Source of the DNA: Leptospira harrisiae
GTDB lineage: Bacteria; Spirochaetota; Leptospiria; Leptospirales; Leptospiraceae
DNA: 64,000 bases
Assembly: GCF_002811945.1 (NCBI RefSeq)
Contig: NZ_NPDX01000001.1
Span: 1,124,501-1,188,500 of the forward strand
Reading direction: 5' to 3'
The stretch's first letter is position 1; the number at the start of each line of letters is the position of its first letter. The translations under genes and the position numbers were made by a program. This document shows, piece by piece, positions 1-7,794 of this stretch. A model generated the notes under the pieces. The model worked only from the letters and a program-made list of their open reading frames with translations. It was not told where the DNA came from and did no database searches.

Positions 1-862
1 TCATATTCGAATGGCGGATTCGATCTACCATTTCAAAACATAGAGTTTTCATTTCCATGGCTTTTAGCAAATCAAAGGTTTCTGACTTACTTTGCATTTG
101 GATGTACCCAATTGGGATGGATTCTTCTTCATCAGTCAAATAGAGAATGGGAAGGATGAGTTCGGATTTAATTTTTTGGTTTCGTTTGTTATTGATTTCT
201 TTATCTATATCTTCTTCGATCTCATCTGAAAAAACTAAAAAGTCTTCATTCGGAGCGGACTCATAAGATTTGCGATCGGTTGCATCTTCTAACAATAAAC
301 CTTTTTTCGTTTTTTTAATTTGGCGTATGATTTCCGAATCTTCGCTGGAGTTAAAAGTAGAAATTTTTATAAAATCAACTGAGTTTTTGAGTTTAGTTTC
401 ATAGTCTTGAAAATTTACTTTCACGGCCGTAGGAACATGAAACATATCGGTTTCAATTTTTGCCTTACTAGAAACCACATTTGTAATCCAGGCAGACCCG
501 GGAGGGACTGGAATTCGTGAACTTTCCCTATCTTTTTTTGCAATGGCAATTTTATCTAAATGGAGGACGTACTGCGATTCCCCTTTTTCTTGTTCCACAG
601 TACATTCAAGGTGAAGGTACCGGCCTAAAATTTTGTAGAGGGTGATTTTTTGACCCACGGAAAGGGTCATCGTGGGGCGAACGCTGATGAGAACCTTGTT
701 GCCGTCTGCAGATACTTTTTTTAAAAAACAACTTTCCCCAGAGTGGATATTGTCCTTTAGACTCAATTCCTGGTTTAATAAAAATTTCGTCAAAACATGG
801 AGTTTTTTTTCTTTGTCAGAAAAAACATCCAAAGATCGCTTACTTCTTTCTAGTGTTTCCAT
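1..862 (-). CDS. Probable DUF1577/PilZ-like Leptospira protein, partial at left edge
   Basis: An open frame on the minus strand starts at the ATG at 862-860 and runs without a stop past position 1, so about 287 residues of the N-terminal side are visible and the end lies outside the window. An in-frame TAA lies just upstream, so this is the first possible ATG. The protein is soluble, with no signal peptide or membrane segment. It has a beta-rich stretch (a region around VGQKITLYKILGRY, then a KDRESSR segment followed by IPVPPGSAW) resembling the YcgR/PilZ-type fold. Taken together this recalls the Leptospira DUF1577 family. PilZ-like proteins often bind cyclic di-GMP, but I cannot confirm that here. 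It is divergent from guaB. The open frame is certain; the family name is tentative. Confidence 0.75.
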   Translation of the reverse strand, partial: METLERSKRSLDVFSDKEKKLHVLTKFLLNQELSLKDNIHSGESCFLKKVSADGNKVLISVRPTMTLSVGQKITLYKILGRYLHLECTVEQEKGESQYVLHLDKIAIAKKDRESSRIPVPPGSAWITNVVSSKAKIETDMFHVPTAVKVNFQDYETKLKNSVDFIKISTFNSSEDSEIIRQIKKTKKGLLLEDATDRKSYESAPNEDFLVFSDEIEEDIDKEINNKRNQKIKSELILPILYLTDEEESIPIGYIQMQSKSETFDLLKAMEMKTLCFEMVDRIRHSNM

Positions 863-959
863 AAAAGGTCGTGTTACTTACTATTATCGGACGAATTTCT
901 CCTGAAATTCTCTTGCACGGAGAGTTTTCTTGCCTAAAGTAGAAAAAGGAAGGATAATT

Positions 960-2486
960 ATGTCAAATCAACCCCTACCAGGATCTGAGCTTTTCGATGG
1001 AGTCAGTGGACAAGAGCTCTTCTCGGTCAACATGGGACTTACGTATCGGGACTTTTTAGTTTTACCCGGATACATCGACTTTAACCCAAGTGATGTAGAA
1101 CTCGAAACCAAACTTTCCAAAAACATTTCCCTCAAAAGACCTCTGATGAGTTCACCGATGGATACTGTTACCGAGTCAGAAATGGCCATAGCACAAGCCC
1201 TTATGGGTGGAATCGGAATTATACATTATAACAATAGTATTGATGAACAGGTTGATCTTGTTCGAAAAGTAAAACGATACGAAAACGGATTTATCAAAGA
1301 CCCAATCCTTCTTTCTCCGGAACATACACTTGCTGATTTAGATGCAGTCAAAGAAAAATATGGTTTTAGTGGGATTCCTATTACTGAAGATGGAACCGCC
1401 AGCACAAAGTTAGTTGGAATTGTTACTAACCGAGATGTGGATTTTGAAAGAGACCGTGGTATCAAACTTGGAAAGGTAATGACAACCGACCTTATCACTG
1501 CAAACGTTGGAATCAGTTTACAAGAAGCAAACAACATCCTAAGAACAAGTAAAAAAGGAAAACTTCCAATTGTTGATAAACAAGGAAAACTCGTGGCTCT
1601 CATTTGCCGTAGTGACTTGAAAAAAAATAAAGAGTTTCCTCAATCTTCCAAGGATGACCAAAAAAGACTACGAGTAGGGGCAGCATTATCCACCTTACCA
1701 GAGTCACGTGATCGAATGGCGGCACTTGCAGAAGTCGGCGTGGATGCTATCATCATTGATTCTGCACAAGGAAATTCCAGTTACCAAATGGAAATGATCC
1801 ATTGGATTAAATCAAATTTTCCAAACATTGATGTGATTGGTGGAAACGTAGTTACGAAAGCACAAGCTGCGAACTTGATTGCAGCCGGCGCCGATGGACT
1901 ACGAATCGGAATGGGACCTGGTTCCATTTGTATCACACAAGATACGATGGCTGTTGGAAGAGCACAAGCCACTGCCGTATTTAAAACTGCAGAATACGCG
2001 CAGGCACATGGAGTTCCCGTGATTGCAGATGGTGGAATTTCCAATATTGGGGACATTGCCAATGCACTTGCGATTGGTGCATCCATGTGTATGATGGGAT
2101 CTATGTTCGCAGGGACAAAAGAAGCACCAGGTGAGTATTTTTATGAAAATGGAATTCGTCTAAAGAAGTATCGGGGAATGGCGAGTTTGGAAGCGATGAG
2201 TAAAGGTGGTGACAAACGTTACTTCTCTGAATCACAAAAGATCAAAGTAGCACAAGGTGTTTCTGGATATGTTGTGGACAAAGGATCTGTTTTAAACCTC
2301 ATTCCTTATCTGGTACAAGGACTCAGACAAAGTTTTCAAGATATGGGATTTCGAAATATTCCTGACTTACACAAAGCATTACGAGAAGGAAAACTTCGTT
2401 TTGAAAGAAGGACAGAATCGGCCCAAGCACAAGGTAGTGTGCATGGATTGTATTCTTACACAAAACCTTCCATGAGGGCGGAATAA
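960..2486 (+). CDS. guaB: IMP dehydrogenase, eukaryote-like type
   Basis: Inosine-5'-monophosphate dehydrogenase oxidises IMP to XMP with NAD+, the committed step to GMP. I chose the ATG at 960 (508 residues), preceded by AAGGAAGG at good spacing; an upstream in-frame TTG at 930 lacks this support. The order is an N-terminal barrel segment, two CBS modules (about residues 100-220), then the catalytic barrel. The catalytic cysteine is C324 in GSICITQ, the IMP/flap region includes KKYRGM, and the mobile flap has RYFSE followed by KVAQG. The residues after the catalytic Cys (ITQ) and the Gln at 432 in VAQG match animal/fungal enzymes, whereas typical bacterial enzymes have TTR and an EG motif there. 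The C-terminal [14 protein letters not shown] stretch is also of eukaryotic type. Function is secure. Confidence 0.97.
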   Translation: MSNQPLPGSELFDGVSGQELFSVNMGLTYRDFLVLPGYIDFNPSDVELETKLSKNISLKRPLMSSPMDTVTESEMAIAQALMGGIGIIHYNNSIDEQVDLVRKVKRYENGFIKDPILLSPEHTLADLDAVKEKYGFSGIPITEDGTASTKLVGIVTNRDVDFERDRGIKLGKVMTTDLITANVGISLQEANNILRTSKKGKLPIVDKQGKLVALICRSDLKKNKEFPQSSKDDQKRLRVGAALSTLPESRDRMAALAEVGVDAIIIDSAQGNSSYQMEMIHWIKSNFPNIDVIGGNVVTKAQAANLIAAGADGLRIGMGPGSICITQDTMAVGRAQATAVFKTAEYAQAHGVPVIADGGISNIGDIANALAIGASMCMMGSMFAGTKEAPGEYFYENGIRLKKYRGMASLEAMSKGGDKRYFSESQKIKVAQGVSGYVVDKGSVLNLIPYLVQGLRQSFQDMGFRNIPDLHKALREGKLRFERRTESAQAQGSVHGLYSYTKPSMRAE

Positions 2487-2495
2487 CAATTTTTA

Positions 2496-3269
2496 ATGAG
2501 ATACCTTTGGATCTTCATACTTTTTTTTAGTTTCGTTTCAATAGAGGCACAAGGTTCACCTGACTCTAGTTTGTCGGCGCAAGAACTTTTGGCAAGACTG
2601 GACCGAGAAATGGATTTCGGGAAAGGTCTTGTAAAAGGTACTTATGTTCTGATTCGTAGGAACGGAACTTCGGAAACTTGGAAGATCAATCGGTTTTTTA
2701 ATGGGGAAGATGCTCTCCTTCTTTTTGATAGAAAGGGGAGAGGGCTTGAATCCAAACTTTTGACAAAGGACGAAGGAGAAAATGTTTTTTTCTTCAATGT
2801 TCTCAGTGCCAAACTCTTTCGAAAAACAGATGATGAAAAATACGAGTCCCTTATGGGGACTGGATTTTTTTATGTCGATCTATCAGGTTACTCTTATCAG
2901 GCCAATTACAATCCTTTAGTGAACGGGGATTTGGAAATAGGTGGAGAAGTATACTACCGGATTTCTTTAAAACCCATCCTCCCTTACTTTTATAAAAAAT
3001 TAGTCCTACTTGTGGGAAAAAAAGACCTAAAACCATACCGTGTGGACTTCCATGATCGGGATGGAATTTTATTCAAAACCTTAAACTTAAAATACGGTCC
3101 TGTAAAAGTAAAAGAAATTTCTGGAAAGGTGGAAGAAATTCAGAAAGCATCTAGGTTAGAGATGTTAGATTTGAATACAGGAAGTATCACCGTTTGGGAA
3201 ATCCAAGAAGTTGATAAATCAGTAAATCCTGATGCTTCTTTGTTTGCAGTCGATAATCTAAGCCGATAA
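2496..3269 (+). CDS. Outer membrane lipoprotein-sorting (LolA-like) exported protein
   Basis: 257 residues with an N-terminal signal peptide (about residues 1-18, ending near IEAQG). The mature part (QELLARLDREMDFGKGLVKGTYVLIRRNG, then alternating beta strands ending in NLKYGPVKVKEISGKVEEI) fits the LolA-like/'outer membrane lipoprotein-sorting protein' family (PF17131 type). These are periplasmic single-domain proteins with a half-barrel that can hold a lipid or lipoprotein acyl chain. It starts 9 nt after guaB and is followed 4 nt later by rsmE, so it is probably in the guaB transcript. The partner is unknown: proteins of this family often sit beside RND-type lipid exporters, and none is here. 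The family call is good; the substrate is unknown. Confidence 0.75.
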   Translation: MRYLWIFILFFSFVSIEAQGSPDSSLSAQELLARLDREMDFGKGLVKGTYVLIRRNGTSETWKINRFFNGEDALLLFDRKGRGLESKLLTKDEGENVFFFNVLSAKLFRKTDDEKYESLMGTGFFYVDLSGYSYQANYNPLVNGDLEIGGEVYYRISLKPILPYFYKKLVLLVGKKDLKPYRVDFHDRDGILFKTLNLKYGPVKVKEISGKVEEIQKASRLEMLDLNTGSITVWEIQEVDKSVNPDASLFAVDNLSR

Positions 3270-3273
3270 ACTC

Positions 3274-3954
3274 TTGTTAGATCCTGGTCTTATCCTTTTT
3301 CGCACTGGATTTTCATCAAAACCTTCTATTACTCTTACCCAAGAAGAAATGGCTCATCTTCGAGCTTTACGGTTGAGTAAAGATGAAGCTGTGATACAAA
3401 TTCGGGATGGAGTTGGTGGTTTGTATAACTATCAATTTTCACCTCATTCCAAAGAATTAAGGTTTTTAAATGAAACTCATCTGGAAAAAAAAACAGACAG
3501 GAAAACCATCGCCATAGCTCTTCCCAAAGGAAATCGTTTTGACTTTTTTTTACAAAAGGTGACCGAGATAGGTCTTGATTCTGTTGTGTTTTTGGTGTTC
3601 CGTCATTCCATTCGTAAGGAATTCAATTTGGAACGTGCCGAAAAAATAGTAAAAGAGGCAGCAGCACAATCCAAACAAACAGAATTACTTTCTCTTTCGA
3701 TTGAACCTGCAAGTGAGTGGATGAAATCACATAAAGATAGTTTGGTGGTCTTTCATCCGCATAGGTCAGAGGTATTTACTGCAAAACAATTGTTTGGAAA
3801 AATTCCTGTGATTGGCCCAGAGGGCGGATTTCATATCGATGAAGAAGATTGGATGGAAAAAAACCAAATCCCAAGACTCAGACTTCCTGGTGGGGTACTC
3901 CGTACAGAAACTGCGGGCATTGTTGCCGCGAGTTTCCTTGCATACGGATTGTAA
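3274..3954 (+). CDS. rsmE: 16S rRNA m3U1498 methyltransferase RsmE
   Basis: RsmE methylates N3 of U1498 in 16S rRNA of the small ribosomal subunit, using SAM in a SPOUT (trefoil-knot) fold. The sequence has the N-terminal PUA-like part (ITLTQEEMAHLRALRLSKDEAV) and the C-terminal knot motifs IGPEGGF (about residue 183) and LRLPGGVLRTETA, which are diagnostic. Length (226 aa) is normal. The start is a TTG at 3274: no ATG lies upstream in frame, and the family's N-terminal region begins immediately after it. It lies 4 nt behind the LolA-like gene. The cysteine-rich lipoprotein gene converges on it with only 8 nt between. Confidence 0.93.
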   Translation: MLDPGLILFRTGFSSKPSITLTQEEMAHLRALRLSKDEAVIQIRDGVGGLYNYQFSPHSKELRFLNETHLEKKTDRKTIAIALPKGNRFDFFLQKVTEIGLDSVVFLVFRHSIRKEFNLERAEKIVKEAAAQSKQTELLSLSIEPASEWMKSHKDSLVVFHPHRSEVFTAKQLFGKIPVIGPEGGFHIDEEDWMEKNQIPRLRLPGGVLRTETAGIVAASFLAYGL

Positions 3955-3962
3955 AAAACTTT

Positions 3963-4232
3963 CTACTTATTGGTTAATAAGAGGAGAGTTGTGGAAAGAT
4001 TGCAGTTGGTGGAACAAGCAGTAAAACAAGCGGAAGCAGCTGGGTAATTGCTACCAGTAACATCAGGGTATTTTCCAGCACAACCAGCATTACAAGCTTC
4101 TAAACTTCCACCCGTACAAGTAATTAGGAAAGTCATCAAGTTCCTTTCCACCGTTTTGTCTTCTCTCTTTTGACAAGATGTAGAGAAGATCATGACAAAA
4201 CACAATACTACCAAAACAAAAATACGATTCAT
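3963..4232 (-). CDS. Small cysteine-rich putative lipoprotein
   Basis: 89 residues. The first 19 form a signal peptide ending FSTS-C20, a relaxed lipobox of the spirochaete kind, so lipidation at C20 is likely. The mature part has six further cysteines (39, 47, 51, 69, 73, 77) arranged as CX7CX3C and CX3CX3C, with a short charged linker after C20. I do not recognise the family. The paired CX3C spacing suggests a disulfide-linked helical hairpin or a metal site, but that is inference. It is encoded opposite its neighbours: convergent with rsmE (8-nt gap) and divergent from the gene at 4325. Secretion signal and Cys pattern make it a real gene rather than a chance frame. Confidence 0.65.
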   Translation of the reverse strand: MNRIFVLVVLCFVMIFSTSCQKREDKTVERNLMTFLITCTGGSLEACNAGCAGKYPDVTGSNYPAASACFTACSTNCNLSTTLLLLTNK

Positions 4233-4324
4233 ATTCCTAAACTCCGTTCTCCCTGCATTTCGTCAATCGGTTCGTAAAAATCTTGACCCTTGTGACTTTT
4301 CCTATGCATTGGATGAGATCCTAT

Positions 4325-5791
4325 ATGTCAGACGGTTCTAAAAAGGTTTTAGAAAAAAAAGCGCACGGAGAGTTCGAATTTACCGCTTACGGGGAATTCT
4401 TATCTTATTTCCACGCCCATATCGACATTTTTAAGAGGCTCCTCAAGGCGCGTAAAATGGATCCGGCCAAAGTGGAAGAAGTGGCAAAACAGATTAAATC
4501 CTACATGACGGGGAATATCAAAAAGACGGACCAGTTTTTTGAACACCTTCCTCAGTTTGCGACGATGTTAGGTGTCCCACAAAATGAAGTTTCCGCTTAT
4601 CTAAATACTAATTTTATCGAAGTTTTAAACAAAGTACAAGAAAAACTTAAAGCACAGGAATTGGACAAACTGACGAACGCTCCAGCTCCCAGTTTTTCTT
4701 CTGTGGCAGAAGAGATTGTGGAACGACTCCAGGTCACTCACCCCAAAGACTTTGTATTTGCCCAAAAAGGGATTCTTATGGTTCTCGAAAATCCGGTGAC
4801 AGGGGAAATCATCGAACCCAAGGGCCTTATGGCGGAGTCAGCAAAAGCAGCTCTTTCAATGCCAACGAATGCCGAGTCAGAAAAAGAACCATTGTCTCTT
4901 ACTGATGCCTTGGCCAACCAGAATGCACCGCCAACACCAGTGGCAAAAAAACAATCTCTCATTCCGGAAAAAGATAAATCCATTCTTTTGGAAATCGTGG
5001 AAACCTTTGGAGACACTTTGACGGGAGAACTTTTAGAAGTTAAAATAGGTCCTGATCCCAAAGACAATCCAATCCAAGAAACAAACCAGGCAAACCAACA
5101 ATCAAATTCATCGGAAGAATATGAAATTGAAGATTTAGAATTTGAAGAGTCTGACTCACAATCTTCTTCCTCTAGTTCTCCTACCGATGATTCTCTTGAT
5201 TTTTCACAAGACATTGACGTCGATTTTGAAGAACCAGAACCAGAACCAGTTGTCCAAGTTGATCCCAACAAAGTAAAGTTAGATGCCTTTAATGTAAAAG
5301 AATTTATGGACTTAGTCCAAAACATCACAAACTTCCAAACGAAGTCTGACCAAGTAGGATACCAAAATTGGTTACGTGGTCTTTCCGAATTTGAAAAGGC
5401 AGTTGTATCACTTCGTACTCAAGTGTTAAAAGAACAAAAAAATGAAGTGGTGGATTGGAACTCTCTATACCAAATGATGAGTTCAAAGTCCGATTTGAGC
5501 CGTGATGTTTTAAGTGGGATTGTTAAAAAAATAAAAAACTTTCAGATTGTAAAACTAACATTAGACCGAATGATTCAGGAATTTAAAAAAGGAAGTCCTG
5601 AATTTATGCAAATGGTGAAAATGGCTTGGCCGCATATCCAAAAAGCATTTTTCGAAGTTCCCAATTATACGCAAGTGCAAACTGTATTAAAAGGAATCTT
5701 GTCTCGCGTGAATGACGAAGGTCATAAAAGAGACTTTTCTAAGATTTTTACAATGGCACTTAATTTTATCCAATCTAAATTTCAGGTTTAA
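4325..5791 (+). CDS. Hypothetical cytoplasmic protein with acidic Ser/Glu-rich middle
   Basis: I do not recognise this protein. From the ATG at 4325 (preceded by GGATGAGA about 8 nt away) it has 488 residues; upstream in-frame ATGs at 4304 and 4313 and a TTG at 4283 exist but have poorer spacing. There is no signal peptide or membrane helix. The N-terminal 110 residues are helical and charged. The centre (roughly residues 260-320) is low-complexity and strongly acidic, with a run of serines (about residues 278-287) followed by EEPEPEP, suggesting a flexible linker. The C-terminal 170 residues are helical again (NVKEFMDLVQNITNF onward). It ends 2 nt before the next gene, and the three genes 4325-7716 read as one unit. 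Confidence 0.8.
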   Translation: MSDGSKKVLEKKAHGEFEFTAYGEFLSYFHAHIDIFKRLLKARKMDPAKVEEVAKQIKSYMTGNIKKTDQFFEHLPQFATMLGVPQNEVSAYLNTNFIEVLNKVQEKLKAQELDKLTNAPAPSFSSVAEEIVERLQVTHPKDFVFAQKGILMVLENPVTGEIIEPKGLMAESAKAALSMPTNAESEKEPLSLTDALANQNAPPTPVAKKQSLIPEKDKSILLEIVETFGDTLTGELLEVKIGPDPKDNPIQETNQANQQSNSSEEYEIEDLEFEESDSQSSSSSSPTDDSLDFSQDIDVDFEEPEPEPVVQVDPNKVKLDAFNVKEFMDLVQNITNFQTKSDQVGYQNWLRGLSEFEKAVVSLRTQVLKEQKNEVVDWNSLYQMMSSKSDLSRDVLSGIVKKIKNFQIVKLTLDRMIQEFKKGSPEFMQMVKMAWPHIQKAFFEVPNYTQVQTVLKGILSRVNDEGHKRDFSKIFTMALNFIQSKFQV

Positions 5792-5793
5792 AC

Positions 5794-6915
5794 ATGAAAG
5801 GGGAGAAAAACTCTCTTTTTCATTTTGTTATTTTTTTTCTTTTGATTCAAATCACTTCTCTGCGTTCCCAACCTTCTAATATCATCGTTGATCCTTTGTT
5901 ACAAAAACCTTGGATCCCAGATGCGGAAGAAGAGGAGAGTCGAAGTTTTCACCGATTCCTTTCTGAATTCAAAAACAAACAAGGGACTGTCAAAAAAAAA
6001 GATTCTTTAGGAAGGAACTATCTGGTGACTCCCGCAGGGAAGATGCGTTTTCTCATTGATGATGAATACTATAAAGAATTTCCGGTAGCAGAAGAGGCAG
6101 ACATTGCATCCAAAGAATTGGAAGCTTTGTATGACGTTCGTAAGGAAAAGGAAGCGGTATTTTTAGGAAAGGGAATCAATCTTTGTTATCGTTTAAAACA
6201 AGAAAAAGAACCTGGATTTTTCCCTAGTTGGCTAGTTCGTTCCAATGAAATTACTAATCGAGCAGCGAATGAATGGTCGGACCAGACCATACCATTGGAT
6301 TTGGTAAGTGATCCTTATGGATGTTATGTGGGAGATTCAAAAAAACTTGAAGTTTTGGTTTTGGAGTCTGAATCATTTCGTTATCGAATTCGCATTCCAT
6401 CTAAGTTGCGTTATGAAGGTCTTTTTGGGGATCGGTTAGGAATATATGGTGAAAACAGAGATTCTATTTACCGGATAGTCAGATTTGTGCAGTTTCTTTC
6501 CAATTATTTACCTGATGGCCAAACAGAATGGGAGGAAGCCTTAACCTTACAAACTTCTGGTAAAAAAAAGAAAAATCGGCCAAAGATCATTCTCTCAATC
6601 GGTTCCAGTTTTGATAAAACAAGACCACTTCGAGATACCAAAAGTTATTTTCGATTTTGGGATTCGATGCGTTCTCTCACTCCAACCCAAATTAGAAAAT
6701 TAGGATATAAAAGGACTGAAAATAAATCTGAGTATTTGAGTGAATGGACTGAAGTAGATGAGATTGGAAATTCAGTTGCAATGGAAATGAAAGAGTATTA
6801 TCTTTATAATGCACCTCGTGGTTATTTTCTTTCTTTGTCTTATCCTAAACGAGAAAAAGAAACGGCCGAACTCTATTGGCAAACCATTCGAGGTTCATTT
6901 GATGTAAAGGAGTAG
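5794..6915 (+). CDS. Hypothetical exported protein
   Basis: 373 residues with an N-terminal signal peptide (LFHFVIFFLLIQITSLRS, cleavage probably before QPSN). The rest is soluble, rich in charged and aromatic residues, with no motif I recognise and no lipobox, so it is probably periplasmic. It starts 2 nt after the preceding gene and ends 3 nt before the membrane-protein gene at 6919, so the three products are probably made together and may act together at the cell envelope. That is context only; no function can be assigned. Confidence 0.8.
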   Translation: MKGEKNSLFHFVIFFLLIQITSLRSQPSNIIVDPLLQKPWIPDAEEEESRSFHRFLSEFKNKQGTVKKKDSLGRNYLVTPAGKMRFLIDDEYYKEFPVAEEADIASKELEALYDVRKEKEAVFLGKGINLCYRLKQEKEPGFFPSWLVRSNEITNRAANEWSDQTIPLDLVSDPYGCYVGDSKKLEVLVLESESFRYRIRIPSKLRYEGLFGDRLGIYGENRDSIYRIVRFVQFLSNYLPDGQTEWEEALTLQTSGKKKKNRPKIILSIGSSFDKTRPLRDTKSYFRFWDSMRSLTPTQIRKLGYKRTENKSEYLSEWTEVDEIGNSVAMEMKEYYLYNAPRGYFLSLSYPKREKETAELYWQTIRGSFDVKE

Positions 6916-6918
6916 GGA

Positions 6919-7716
6919 ATGTTTGTTGGTTTTGTTGAAAATCAAAACAGGAAAAAACGCGAACCAAATGGTGAGCCCACTCCTTTGTTTTTTACTTTTT
7001 GGACAGGGCTTTCTATTATTTTAGGTTTCGGAGTTTTGTTACTTCCGTTAGGTGCATTTTTTACACTTTCCGTTTCTGTATGGGCACTATTAATTCTATT
7101 TTTACCTGTTCTTTTTTTGGGAATTGTATTATCCAAACGCACCGGATTAAAGATTCTTTTAGCAGTATTTTTATCTTTATTATCAGGCGGAAATTCCATT
7201 TTGTTTTTGGGTGATTCCATTGGTTATACTTTAGGGATCACTGCAAAGTCGGATGTTCTAGCTGAAGATGTTTCCAAAAACATTGGGTTTCGTTATTTGT
7301 TTCTTAGAGATTTTTATTTGGATGATTTGGAAAAAGGAGAATTTCGGTCTCCGTTACTAGTGAGACGAAGGTCAGGAGGTGCTGTGTATGGTCCCGTCAT
7401 TCGATTCCAATACAAACGCATCCGTTCCATCTCAGGAAAAGAAGTGAAGCCTCCGTTATATGCTATTTGTTATTCGAAAGAAAATATACAGTGTGAACTA
7501 TCTCGATTGTTTTCTGGGGGAGTGGTTTTGATGGAACCCATTTGGGATACTAGCGAATTGCCTTGGTCTAAAGATTCACATTTTTTGGTTTGGCGAGGAC
7601 CTTTGGATGCAGAGATGTATACGAAAGGGATTTATTCCTTTTTATTCTTTTTGTTTTTAATATTCGTTTGGGCGGGAATTGTATATTTTCCTGTTTTGGG
7701 AGAAAAAGAATCTTAA
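6919..7716 (+). CDS. Hypothetical inner-membrane protein
   Basis: 265 residues. Three closely spaced hydrophobic segments lie in residues 25-105 (FFTFWTGLSIILGFGVLLL, then ALLILFLPVLFLGIVL, then ILLAVFLSLLSGGNSILFL). A soluble domain of about 120 residues follows (containing RSPLLVRRRSGGAVYGPVIRF), then a final helix near the C-terminus (IYSFLFFLFLIFVWAGIVYF). The central part resembles a DUF3592-like extracytoplasmic module, but I cannot confirm it. It is the last gene of the 4325-7716 unit. Its stop codon is part of the first TCTTAA repeat of the kdp upstream element. Confidence 0.78.
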   Translation: MFVGFVENQNRKKREPNGEPTPLFFTFWTGLSIILGFGVLLLPLGAFFTLSVSVWALLILFLPVLFLGIVLSKRTGLKILLAVFLSLLSGGNSILFLGDSIGYTLGITAKSDVLAEDVSKNIGFRYLFLRDFYLDDLEKGEFRSPLLVRRRSGGAVYGPVIRFQYKRIRSISGKEVKPPLYAICYSKENIQCELSRLFSGGVVLMEPIWDTSELPWSKDSHFLVWRGPLDAEMYTKGIYSFLFFLFLIFVWAGIVYFPVLGEKES

Positions 7717-7727
7717 CTATTTCTTAA
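7711..7727 (+). promoter_or_regulatory. Candidate KdpE-binding tandem repeat upstream of kdpA
   Basis: Two TCTTAA hexamers at 7711-7716 and 7722-7727 are separated by 5 nt, an 11-nt period. A third TCTTAA lies at 7743-7748, two helical turns (21 nt) further on; its TATCTT could serve as a -10 element. OmpR/PhoB-family regulators such as KdpE bind 6-bp direct repeats with about this period (established). The identical arrangement occurs before the porin gene at 15375-15391. The first repeat includes the stop codon of the preceding gene. Confidence 0.55.
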
Positions 7728-7738
7728 TACGATTCCTT

Positions 7739-7773
7739 CCTATCTTAAGTTAGGAAACCTTTACGTTTTCCTA
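7739..7773 (+). repeat. Two overlapping inverted repeats in the kdpA leader
   Basis: CCTATCTTAAGTTAGG at 7739-7754 is a near-palindrome with one mismatched pair. It overlaps TAGGAAA (7751-7757) and TTTCCTA (7767-7773), a perfect 7-bp inverted repeat with a 9-nt spacer. They lie between the candidate KdpE box and the kdpA start, so they could form an operator or an mRNA leader structure. No T-run follows, so a terminator is unlikely. Confidence 0.4.
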
Positions 7774-7794
7774 TAACCATGAGAAAATTTCTTT

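Noticed and set aside
930..959. TTG start at 930 for guaB, adding ten residues
   Set aside because: The ATG at 960 has a strong ribosome site at correct spacing and matches the usual N-terminus.
5140..5260. Ser- and Glu/Pro-codon repeats as a tandem repeat or array
   Set aside because: This is low-complexity protein coding with imperfect short units, not a DNA repeat array.
4738..5328. Long open frame of 196 codons on the minus strand
   Set aside because: It lies fully inside the plus-strand gene at 4325-5791, opposite its Ser/Glu-rich part. Low-complexity coding often leaves the opposite frame open, and the product has no sensible domain.
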